64,000 bases of DNA. It comes from Saprospiraceae bacterium (GTDB lineage Bacteria > Bacteroidota > Bacteroidia > Chitinophagales > Saprospiraceae). Made by a program: the position numbers and the translations under genes. The stretch spans positions 62,001 through 126,000 of the forward strand of contig CATQHI010000027.1 of NCBI GenBank assembly GCA_958295895.1, read 5' to 3'. This document shows, one piece after another, positions 17,435 through 26,300 of the stretch. Below the pieces are notes generated by a model. That model saw only the letters and a program-made list of their open reading frames with translations, ran no database searches and was not told where the DNA came from. Within the stretch, counting starts at the first letter, position 1. Each line of letters opens with the position of its first letter.

Positions 17435-18373
17435 TTATAGGTGGGGGACCGCTTTGACGAGGGAGGAGTCCTCCAGTCCGTAGGCACCCGTTACCACGAT
17501 TCGGTCATCTATAGTGAGGGGCGAGTTCAGAATCTCGATGGCGGAATCCGACCGCATACCCGGCCATACCGCCACGCGCACCGCCAGGCTATCGTCGACC
17601 AGCTGCATGACCCAGAAGTCGGTCTGCACCTCGTTGGCCTGTACCGCGGAGGCCGGGACGGTGAGGGCATCGCGGCTCACACGGGCGGGCACGGACACTA
17701 TCAGGTTCAGATTTTCCGGCAGGTAGATCGATGTAGTGAGGGAAACCAGGTAGGGGGCGGTCTGGGAGTTCACGTCCTCGGAGGGCAGCAAGCGGCCTAC
17801 GGTGCCCGAAAGCAGCCGACCGTCGGGTAGCTTCACCCTTACCCGGTTGCCGGCCCGCACCAGGCTGCCCCGTTCGGCGGGGACGTAGAGCTTGATCGCC
17901 AGGGCATCGGGGCGGGTCAGCTCGGCCAGGATATCGCCCTCCATCACAAAGTCGCCGACCAGGTAGTACAATTGGGTGACGATACCGGTATTGCGGCTTA
18001 CGACCGGTACGATGCCGGTGATATTGAGGGTGGAATCGCGCAGCAGCTCCTCGCCCAGGATGGCCGCCTCCCGGGTTTGCAGGACGAACAGTTCCTGGCC
18101 CACGGCGACCGGGGAGCCTACCTGCACCCCGATCCGGTCGACGTAGCCGGTGACGGTGGCGCGGATGTTCTCCCGGTTGGTGTAGGTGGTCACGCCGTTC
18201 ATCACCACCGAGTCCACCAGCGTACGCCGATCCGGATGACCGAGCACTACCTGGGTAGCCTGCGGTACGTCCGGCGCGGCAACGTCCCCCGGTGCGGCCT
18301 GCTTACAGCCTCCGACCAGGGCAGTCGCGATCAACATACAGTAGCGGAGGGAGCGGGACATCGGATGTGGCAT
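17435..18373 (-). CDS. RND periplasmic adaptor (membrane fusion protein)
   Basis: A 312-aa lipoprotein adaptor: lipobox VGGCKQ after a short signal, then a barrel-sandwich hybrid half (NIRATVTGYVDRIGVQVGSPV) without a long coiled-coil hairpin, a second half (GIVPVVSRNTGIVTQLYYLVGDFV) and beta-barrel/membrane-proximal domains. The ATG at 18373 overlaps the stop of the TolC gene (ATGA), so the two are coupled; the permease follows 10 bases later. It links permease to outer-membrane channel. Confidence 0.9.
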   Translation of the reverse strand: MPHPMSRSLRYCMLIATALVGGCKQAAPGDVAAPDVPQATQVVLGHPDRRTLVDSVVMNGVTTYTNRENIRATVTGYVDRIGVQVGSPVAVGQELFVLQTREAAILGEELLRDSTLNITGIVPVVSRNTGIVTQLYYLVGDFVMEGDILAELTRPDALAIKLYVPAERGSLVRAGNRVRVKLPDGRLLSGTVGRLLPSEDVNSQTAPYLVSLTTSIYLPENLNLIVSVPARVSRDALTVPASAVQANEVQTDFWVMQLVDDSLAVRVAVWPGMRSDSAIEILNSPLTIDDRIVVTGAYGLEDSSLVKAVPHL

Positions 18374-19686
18374 CAGTGGTTCCAGTAGTTGATCTCGTTG
18401 ATCGTGAGCAGCCGCTGTACGGTGAGCTGGTTGCGCTGCTGCTGTAGATCGGCCAGGGAGCGGATGACCGTGAGGTAATCCACGACGGAGACCTGCCCCA
18501 TGGCAAATTCCCTCCGGTAGGTGTCCAGCACCCGGTCGTAGTCCTGAATTTGTCGGTCGAGGAGGGCCTGGTTGGCGGCGAAGGTTTGGAGGAGGGCCGC
18601 GCCGTTGGTCCGGTAATTTTCCAGCTGCTGGCGGGTAAAATCGGCGTAGCGGGCGGCGGTCTGGCGGCGGATTTCATTCTCCTGGGCGTTGATGCCGCGC
18701 TGTGCACCGTCGTATAGCACCCAGGACAGGTGCACCCCCGCGCTTACGCCCAGTTTGCGCTGGATATTCTGTACGGTGACCGCATTGAGGCCCCCGTTGG
18801 CAAAGGCCGACACCTGCGGCAGGTACTGGGTTGCGAAGCGGAGCTGGTCGTTCGCCGCGTTCAGGCTATCGAGGCGGTAGGTTTCCGCGAAGACGGAGTT
18901 CGGAGCGGTAAGTTCGAGTTCGATCTGCGGCACGCTGAGCTCGACTTGCGCGGTGTCGCTACTGCCTACCGTGGCGCGCAGGGTTTGTAGGGCCTGCCGG
19001 TACTGGAGTTCGAGGTCGGCGATGAGGTAACCCTGCTTACCGATCTCCAGGTTGAGCAGCTGGAGATCGGTGATGCGCATGACGCCGCGATCGGCCAGGC
19101 GGCGAACGAGCTCCCGCTGCTCCGTCAGCCGGTCTACGGTGGCGCGGTTGTACCGGATCTGCTCCTGTAGCTGTAGGGCGGTGAGGTAGTCGAGGGTCAC
19201 CTGCCGCTGAAGGTCGAGCGCGTTGACCCGCAGCTGGTTATCGGCCGTGCGCCGGGCCAGGAGTTGCTGCTGGACGAGGGGCGTACTGAGCCGGTTACTG
19301 AACAGCTGGTAGTCAACGTTGAGCAGGGCGGCGTAGAGGCCGCCGTTGGTCACACCTACATCGTAGCCGACGGCGGTCTGCGCCGGTGCATCGGAGAGGG
19401 AGAACAGCCGGTGGTTATTGAAGAGGTAAGGGGCGAAGACCACGTCCCCGGTCACCGACACCCGGGGCTTATCGTAGCCGGCCCGGATGCGGTCGATCTC
19501 CAGTTCGGCAATGCGACTTTGGTTCTGGTAATCGGCGAGCTGTGGGCTGAACTGCCGGGCGGTAGCCAGGTAATCAGCCAGCGTCGACTGGGCCTGCCCC
19601 CCGCCGCCGGCAAGCAGTAGAAAAACGACGCACAAAATCTGGTGCAGGCGGGCTACGCGCATCGGTAGATACTGGTGAATCATCAC
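18373..19686 (-). CDS. TolC-family outer-membrane efflux protein
   Basis: A 437-aa TolC-like channel with signal peptide (GGGGQAQ cleavage region) and two long coiled-coil repeats, the second opening with VFAETYRLDSLNAANDQL. An alternative start at 19662 (MRVARLHQ) is possible. First gene of the TolC-adaptor-permease operon, 10 bases downstream of a PAP2 gene. Confidence 0.9.
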   Translation of the reverse strand: MMIHQYLPMRVARLHQILCVVFLLLAGGGGQAQSTLADYLATARQFSPQLADYQNQSRIAELEIDRIRAGYDKPRVSVTGDVVFAPYLFNNHRLFSLSDAPAQTAVGYDVGVTNGGLYAALLNVDYQLFSNRLSTPLVQQQLLARRTADNQLRVNALDLQRQVTLDYLTALQLQEQIRYNRATVDRLTEQRELVRRLADRGVMRITDLQLLNLEIGKQGYLIADLELQYRQALQTLRATVGSSDTAQVELSVPQIELELTAPNSVFAETYRLDSLNAANDQLRFATQYLPQVSAFANGGLNAVTVQNIQRKLGVSAGVHLSWVLYDGAQRGINAQENEIRRQTAARYADFTRQQLENYRTNGAALLQTFAANQALLDRQIQDYDRVLDTYRREFAMGQVSVVDYLTVIRSLADLQQQRNQLTVQRLLTINEINYWNH

Positions 19687-19696
19687 TCAGCAGTGA

Positions 19697-20503
19697 TCAA
19701 AAGGTATAGGAAAAGTACAGCCCCCCGCCGGCTGGTGCCAGGGTCATTCTCCGGCCGGCGAGCGGCTTACGGTGGAGGGCCGGAACGGCGTACCCGATCA
19801 GTGCGCCCAGGGTGTAACCCGCCAGCACGTCGGAGGGATAGTGCCGCCCGGCCCGAATCCTAAGGTACCCCGTAAATGCCGGCAGGCCCGCTCCCAGCAC
19901 CCAGACAATGGGTTTAAACCGCGAATCGGGGTAGTAATCGCTGAATACCCGGGCAAAAAAGAAGCCGCCCGCCGCCGAGGTGCTGGTATGTCCGGACAGA
20001 AAAGCCGCCCGGTCGTTGCCGCGAACGACGGTGGCCGGGTCCAGGTCCTCGTCGAACACGTAGGGCCGGGGTCGCTTCGCCGTAGACTTCACGATGTCGG
20101 TCATTCCCTGATTGAGCAGCATCGTTTCGGCGAACAGGAGGCTAATCTTTCCGATATCGCGGCGGGTCTGCGCCCCGGCAAGGAGCAGGGCAGGTAGTCC
20201 AGCAGAGGCGTACAGGGCGTAATCCGAGTAGGTCCGGGCCGACTCCGAACTGAATTCGGTAGCGACCCGGTCAAAGGCCGGCACGTTCCCCAACCGTAAA
20301 TCGGCCAGCACGATATCCGGTGTTCTACTACGGAGCAAGCTACCGAAGGCTACGGAACCCACCGCCGCCCCACCGTACAGCAGATCACGCTTGAGACTAA
20401 AGTAGTACGGCCCTTCTCCCCTGGAGGGGGCTTGTCCGACCAGCGGAATCGCACCGAGCAGTAGGGACAAAGTAAAGATCCAACAAGACCGGGCAGTAGC
20501 CAT
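19697..20503 (-). CDS. PAP2-family phosphatase, exported or membrane anchored
   Basis: A 268-aa PAP2 protein with a signal-like N-terminus (LSLLLGAIPLVGQ). Catalytic blocks: KSTAKRPRP (KxxxxxxRP), SGHTS (in place of PSGH, Leu-Ser-Gly-His), and RIRAGRHYPSD (Rx5-HxxxD). It has fewer hydrophobic segments than the PAP2 gene at 11.2 kb and is not a close copy of it. It follows the two-component scar and precedes the TolC operon. A CAACTTTG sequence (20529-20536, minus strand) 25 bases upstream may be its promoter. Confidence 0.85.
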   Translation of the reverse strand: MATARSCWIFTLSLLLGAIPLVGQAPSRGEGPYYFSLKRDLLYGGAAVGSVAFGSLLRSRTPDIVLADLRLGNVPAFDRVATEFSSESARTYSDYALYASAGLPALLLAGAQTRRDIGKISLLFAETMLLNQGMTDIVKSTAKRPRPYVFDEDLDPATVVRGNDRAAFLSGHTSTSAAGGFFFARVFSDYYPDSRFKPIVWVLGAGLPAFTGYLRIRAGRHYPSDVLAGYTLGALIGYAVPALHRKPLAGRRMTLAPAGGGLYFSYTF

Positions 20504-20520
20504 CTAAGAAGAGGAGTAGG

Positions 20521-20810
20521 TTATTCTTCAAAGTTGACGGTCGAAGTTGGAGACTTCCTGGATATAGCTACCGCTTACAGATCTCCCCGACGATCAACAG
20601 CCTCAGACCCAGCGACTGGTTATCCGCATCCCCCTTGCCAAATCGTTCGAAGAGCCGTTCCGTACCATTTTCTGCCAGAGGCAACCCGGTGTTACCCACG
20701 GTCAGTGTGCGATTTTGCAGCGTGAGGCTCACCCGCCCGCCGGCCACGTTATGCTTGATCGCGTTGCTCAGCAGGTTATTCAGCAGCACGTCCAGCACTC
20801 CGAGCGGGTC
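20521..20810 (-). pseudogene. Sensor histidine kinase remnant (C-terminal ATPase piece)
   Basis: Only the end of a HisKA/HATPase kinase remains. From about base 20810 the frame reads DPLGVLDVLLNNLLSNAIKHN, the N-box of the ATP-binding domain, followed by NTGLPL (G1 box), LFERFGKGDADNQSLGL (F and G2 boxes). The frame then stops at 20568 just after IVGEICKR; a different frame continues with TSTVNFEE to 20521, like a normal kinase C-terminus, so there may also be a small indel. The sensor, membrane helices and the phospho-accepting His are all missing. It is fused by deletion to the response regulator fragment upstream. Confidence 0.85.
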
Positions 20811-21259
20811 AATCTGACGGGGCGGTCGGCTACGGTAACCTCGTGCTCGCCGGGCCGCACCCGGATCTCGCGGTAGTGTACTTCCTGACTGCCCCCGAAC
20901 TGATTACGGCGCACGAGGGCCTTGATGCGGGCGTTGAGCTCGGCCAGGTGAAAGGGTTTGGGCAGGTAGTCGTCGCTACCGAGCTCGAGCCCGCTGATGC
21001 GATCGTCGATGCTATCCCTGGCCGAGACGATGATGATGCCCGCCCGCTGGTGGTCGGCCTTCAGCTTGCGGACGATCTCCAGTCCGCTGCCGCCGGGCAG
21101 GGTGATGTCGATCAGGATGCAGTCGTAGTTGTAAACCCCGGTCTTGTCCCAGGCCTCGTCGAAGTCGGCGGCTAGTTCGCATACGTTGCCCTCCACCCGT
21201 AGGTACTGGGCTAGGCTCTGGGCTAGTGCCGGTTCGTCTTCGATGATGAGGATTTTCAT
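20780..21259 (-). pseudogene. OmpR-type response regulator, truncated
   Basis: An intact receiver domain (MKILIIEDEPALAQ; phospho-acceptor in DCILIDITLPGGSG; conserved SARDS and DDYLPKPF) is followed by only the start of a winged-helix domain, ending at VRLTRSE. There the sequence jumps to the kinase N-box, giving a frame that ends in CWTCC and stops. About 70 residues of the DNA-binding domain are absent compared with OmpR/CusR proteins of about 225 aa. The product, if made, could be phosphorylated but could not bind DNA. Probably once the metal or envelope-stress regulator of this island. Confidence 0.87.
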
Positions 21260-21288
21260 GGACTAATGCAGCTCACTAGAATCCCACC

Positions 21289-22186
21289 CTACACCTCCAG
21301 CTCCCCGTGTGACTCCCGCTCCCGGGCCGTCTCCAACTCCAGCGTAGCGTGCTCAATGCCGTGATCGTGCAGCCGCTCCTTCACAATCTGCTTGAGCTGC
21401 TGCAATTCCTGTAGCGAACGACTTCCCTCGACCACCAGGTGCACCGAAGCTAGGTGGTACTCCCCATCGAGCGTCCACACGTGTAGGTGGTGGGCATCCT
21501 CTACCCCACTGGTGGCGAGCAGGTCACGCAGGATACGCGCGCAGTCGATGCCCTCCGGCGTGGCCTGCAGGATAACCTTGCCGGCCTTCCACAGCCGGCC
21601 CACTACCCCGTAGAGAATAAACACCGTGATACCGATCGACAGAGCCGGGTCGATCCAGGGCAGGTCGAAGTAGTACATCAGGATACTACCGATCAGCACC
21701 GCTACCCAGCCCAGCACGTCCTCCAGCAGGTGCCAGGTGATGACCTGCTCGTTGAGGCTCTCACCGCCCTTACGGAGGCGAAAAACGGCCGCCCCGTTGA
21801 CCAGGATGCCCAGCACGGCAAGCCAGATCATGCCGGCGGCATCGGTGGGTCGGGGATCGAAAAGCTCCGGGATGGCCTGGGTGAGGATAAACACCGAGCC
21901 CCCCCACCAGCATCGTACCCGTGACGATGGCCCCCAGCGTATTGAAGCGTTTATAGCCGTAGGTGAAGGCCGGCGTTCTGCCCCGTTTGGAGAGCTTCTG
22001 GAAGTACCAGGCCAGGCCCAGCGAGAGACTGTCCCCCAGGTCGTGCAGCGCATCGGAGAGGATGGCGAAGCTGTTCGTCCAGAAGCCCCCGATGATCTCG
22101 ATGACCGTGAAGCTGAGGTTGAGAAAAAAGGCAACACCGATGTTGCTGCCGCCGTGGGCGTGGCCGTGCTGGTGATCGTGACTCAT
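21289..22186 (-). pseudogene. CDF-family cation exporter with one frameshift
   Basis: Two overlapping frames make one cation diffusion facilitator (CzcD/ZitB type). The first part (from 22186) starts with a His-rich MSHDHQHGHAHGG, then SFAILSDALHDLGDS, the TM2 metal site; the second part carries TM5 HLLEDVLGWVAVL and the cytoplasmic domain with DAHHLHVWTLDGEYHLASVHL. They join at a run of seven C on the + strand (21899-21905); removing one base restores MLVGGSVFILTQ. All catalytic residues are otherwise present, so this is either a recent indel, a slippage site, or an assembly error. It would export Zn, Co or Cd to the periplasm. Lies 17 bases after the CzcB gene. Confidence 0.88.
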
Positions 22187-22203
22187 CTGGAGTAAATGTT
22201 GAT

Positions 22204-23385
22204 TTAGTGATCGTGTTCCATGCTCCCCACCCGCGACTGGGCGTACACGAAGTAGGCCCCCTGCGTCACGATCCGCATACCCGCCGGCAGCGAATCGATC
22301 AGGCGCACGGCGGTAAAGCCATCATCGGTGGTGCCCGGGTTGACCAGGAGGCGGGTGAAGGTAACCTCGTCCTCCTGCGTCGTGTCCGGGGCGGCGTAGA
22401 CGTAGCTGGTCTCGCCCTCCCGTACGACGGCCGCTTCCGGCAGGGCCGCTACCGTCTGATCGTCCAGCCAGATACGCGCCTCGGCGAAGCGGCCCTCCAC
22501 GAAGGGCGGCTGTTCCCCACGCAGGTGAGCGTGTACGCGCACGGTCTTATTCTTCGGGTTGAATTCCTTACCGATCACGTGCACCTCCGCCTCGTACTGC
22601 TGGGGCCCCAGCGCCGGTATCCGGTAGCTCACCCGCTGCCCCACCTCCACGCGGGCCACGTCGCGTTCGAAGACCTCCAGCTCCAGGTGCAGATGATCTT
22701 CGTCGATGAGCTCCATCAATTCGGTGCTGGGTTCGACGTACATCCCATCGTGCACGTTGATGGTGGTGATGTAGCCGGAGCGGGGGGCAAACAGGGTGAC
22801 CCGGTCGATGATGTTTGCCGGGGTCACGTCCGCGGCCCGAATGCCCACGTACTCCAGCCGCTGGCTGAGACCGGCCAGCGTGGCCTCCTTCGCCGCGACC
22901 TCCGCGCGCAGGCGTTGCACGGTTTTGAGCACCCCGGCGTCGGCGGCTACCAGTTGCTCCTGCCGCTCCAGTTCCTGGCGTAAGAACTCCAGTTCCGCCC
23001 TCGCCTCCAGCAGGTACTGCTGCTGGTCGATGAAGTTCACGTTTTCCAGGTAGCCCAGCGTGGCCCCCTTGCGCACGTAGTCGCCCTCCACGTAGTTGCG
23101 CACGTCGTGTACGAAGCCGGCGGCGCGGGTGCTCACGGCGGCGTAGGCATTAGGTGGCAGGCCCAGTACGCCGGTGGCACTGAGGTAGTCGTTCAGCTTC
23201 AGGTCGGTGAAGTCGCCGAGGCGGATGTCCATATTGCGCACCTGCTCGGCGGTGAGGTGGATGCCGGCGTCCTGCTGCTGTTCGTGGGGGTCGGGATGTG
23301 GCTCTTCTTCCGGGCCGTCGTTTTCGGGGGCGGGGCCGCAGGTGCAAAGAAGGAGGGTAAGGAGCAATGCGTACGTGGCTTTCAT
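22204..23385 (-). CDS. CzcB/CusB-like RND periplasmic adaptor, lipoprotein
   Basis: A 393-aa adaptor. The signal ends in LLLCTCGPAP, where the lipobox cysteine sits inside a copy of the interspersed motif (23326-23349). A His/Glu-rich stretch follows (EEEPHPDPHEQQQD), then the lipoyl-like halves (ATGVLGLPPNAYAAVSTRAAGFV and VTLFAPRSGYITTINVHDGMYV), a helical hairpin rich in Glu/Arg, and a C-terminal barrel. It precedes the CDF gene and follows the CzcA-CzcC fusion by 11 bases. It would join the pump and its channel and may hand over metal. Confidence 0.92.
   Translation of the reverse strand: MKATYALLLTLLLCTCGPAPENDGPEEEPHPDPHEQQQDAGIHLTAEQVRNMDIRLGDFTDLKLNDYLSATGVLGLPPNAYAAVSTRAAGFVHDVRNYVEGDYVRKGATLGYLENVNFIDQQQYLLEARAELEFLRQELERQEQLVAADAGVLKTVQRLRAEVAAKEATLAGLSQRLEYVGIRAADVTPANIIDRVTLFAPRSGYITTINVHDGMYVEPSTELMELIDEDHLHLELEVFERDVARVEVGQRVSYRIPALGPQQYEAEVHVIGKEFNPKNKTVRVHAHLRGEQPPFVEGRFAEARIWLDDQTVAALPEAAVVREGETSYVYAAPDTTQEDEVTFTRLLVNPGTTDDGFTAVRLIDSLPAGMRIVTQGAYFVYAQSRVGSMEHDH
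23326..23349 (-). repeat. Interspersed GC-rich motif, copy 5
   Basis: Exact consensus on the minus strand, preceded by CTTT. It supplies the lipobox of the CzcB-like protein (CTCGPAP). Confidence 0.85.
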
Positions 23386-23396
23386 GGCGTATCCCC

Positions 23397-26300
23397 CTAC
23401 GGGGTGGTTAGGTAGGTGAGGCGGGCGGCGGCTAGGTTCTGGTTGAGAAGGGCCTCCAGGTAGGTGGCGCGGTTGTCGGCGAGGAAGCGGAGGGCGCTGA
23501 GGAGCTCTAGGTAGCTGAGCTCGCCGGCGCGGTAGTTAAGGCGGGAGACGCGGACGATCTCGGCGTTTAGGTCGGTGAGCAGATCGGCGTAGAAGGTGGC
23601 ATTGGCGGTGGCCTGTTCCAGCTCGCTGGCGGTGGACCGGAACTGCTGCCGGTAGGTGAGTTCCTGGGCGGCCAGGCGGTCCTCGGCCACGACTACACCC
23701 AGGCGCTGGGCTTCGACGCGGCGGCGCGCCGGGCCGGTGAAGGGGTGGAGGATCACGCCAGCCTCCAGTCCGCTAAGGTAGCCGCCCTCGTAGTACTGCT
23801 GGGCGGAGTAGCCCAGGCGGAAGCTCGGTGCGGTCAGCGCCTGTACCGTAGCGATGTCCGCCCGGTTGATGGCTACCTCCTGGGCGGAGAGCCGCACACT
23901 CAGGTTGCCGCCAGCGGTGTCGGACGGCGGGGGGTATGCGACCAGGCGGAGGGTGTCGGACGGGAGCGGGTCGGGGGTGCCCGTGAGCAGGCTCAGTTGA
24001 TCGCTCAGGCTTGCGGTGGCGAGTTGGGCGGTTTCGCTAAGCTGGCGGTACGTCCTGAGGTCGGCTTCGAGGGTGAGGGCTTCCAGGCGGTTGGCCTCCC
24101 CGCTTTCCACGCGGACCTGAGCGATACGGTAGTATTCTTCGTAGGTGGTGCGCAGCGCAGCGTAGTGGCGGAGCAGCGCCTCCTGGTACTGGAGCCGGTG
24201 GTACAGGGAGCTGACCTCCAGGGTAAGCTCGGCGGCGGTGAGTTGGCTACGGATACGGTCGGCGGCTACGGTAGCTTCCTGGAGCGCGTTGGCAGCCCGC
24301 TGGGTGGCCGGGTGATCGAACCGCTGGATGACCGTCAACTGATTGACGAGCTGGTCGGTGGGCTGGAAGAGGCCGTCGCCATTGTAGCTGATGTCGAGGG
24401 TGCCGGGTACGTAGGGGAGGTTGCGGAGCGATTCGCTGCGGAGGGTCTGCCGTTCGGCCGCGCGGATACCGGGGTTAGTGCGGAGGGCAGCCTGCACCAT
24501 GGCCTCCCGTGACGTTCGTTGCACCTGCGCGCCCGCCCAACTGGGTAGTAGGAAGAAGGGAAGTAGCAGCAGGAGGCTTTGGTTGTTCAGCCGGCGGTCG
24601 TGCCAGGTTTCCAGCCAGCTGTAGAGGATGGGCAGGATGATGAGCGTGAGGAAGGTGGCCGAGATGAGCCCGCCGATCACTACCGTGGCCAGGGGCCGCT
24701 GTACCTCCGCGCCGCCCGAGTTGGAAAGTGCCATGGGTAGGAAGCCGAGGGAGGCTACTGCGGCGGTCATGATGACGGGCCGTAGTCTGACCCGTGTGCC
24801 CTCGACGATCCGCTCGCGCACGTCGGTCCATCCTTCCCCCTTGAGCTGGTTGAGGTAGCCGATCAGGACGATGCCGTTGAGCACCGCCACGCCGAAAAGC
24901 GCGATGAAGCCGATCCCCGCCGAGATGCTGAAGGGCATACCGCGCAGCTCTAACGCCCAAACCCCACCGATGGCCGAAAGCGGGATAGCCACGAAAATGA
25001 GTGCCGCCTGCCGCAGGCTGCCGAAGGTGAAGTAGAGCAGGATGAAGATGAGCCCCAGGGCCACCGGCACGGCTACCGCCAGCCGACGGGTAGCCGCCTG
25101 TAGGTTCTCGAACTGTCCGCCGTAGGTGAAGTAGTAGCCGGCGGGCAGCTCCATGCGGCGGTCGAGGGCCTCCCGGATACGGCCCACCAGGGTCTCCGTA
25201 TCAGTGCTGCCACCGACGTTGACGCCGATGACGATGCGGCGCTTGGTATCGTCGCGGCTGATCTGCAGGGGGGCGTCGCGCAGTTCAACCGTGGCCACGG
25301 AGGAGAGGGGTACCTGGGCGCCGTCGGCCAGCGGGAGGTAGAGGTTTTCAACGTCGCTGAGGTCGTTGCGGGCGGTCTCGGCCAGGCGGACGGTGAGATC
25401 GTAGCGGCGGTCCCCCTCGTAGACCGTTCCGGCCGCCGTGCCCGCAAAGCCGGCCCGGATGACGCGGTTGACGTCCCGTACCTGTAGTCCGTACTGCGCC
25501 AGGCGGGCGTAATCGTAGTCGACGATCAGTTGGGGCATGCCCTCGGTCTGCTCGAGCTTCACGGTGCCGACCCCATCCACGCCGCGGATGATGGCTTCGG
25601 CCTCGGCGGCACGGGCGGCCAGCACGTCGAGGTCCTCCCCGTAGAGCTTGATGGCGATATCGGAGCGCGAGCCGGTCATGAGCTCGTTGAACCGCATCTG
25701 GATGGGCTGGGAGTACTCGGAGGCTACGCCGGGGATACTGTTCATGGTGGCCTCCATGAGTTCCATCATGTCCTGGCGGTTATCGGCGCTGGTCCACTCG
25801 GCCTTGGGTTTCATAACGACGATGATGTCGCCCGTTTCGACCGGCATGGGGTCGGTGGGAATTTCGGCGGCCCCGATCTTCGTGACGATCTTTTCGATCT
25901 CGGGGAAGGTCTCCTTCAGTCGGTTCTGAATAACGTAGGACACTTCCACCGACTGCGAAAGCGAGGTGCCCGGCGGTAGGATCTGGTGTAGGGCAATGTC
26001 GCCCTCCTCGAGCGTGGGGATAAATTCCCCGCCCATACGGGTGAACACCCACAGACTGATGCCAAAGAGCAAGACCGTAGCCACCACGAAGGCGGTCCTG
26101 AAGCGAAGGGCGGCGGCGAGCGCGGGTGCGTAGAGGCGCTGGAAAAAGGCGATGATGCGATCGGCTAGCGTCCGTCGGGCGGTCACGGTCTTACCGAGGA
26201 ACAGGGCGGATACCATCGGCACGTAGGTCAGCGATAGCACGAGCGCACCTGCGATGGCCAGCATAACGGTCTGGGCCATGGGGCGGAACATCTTGCCCTC

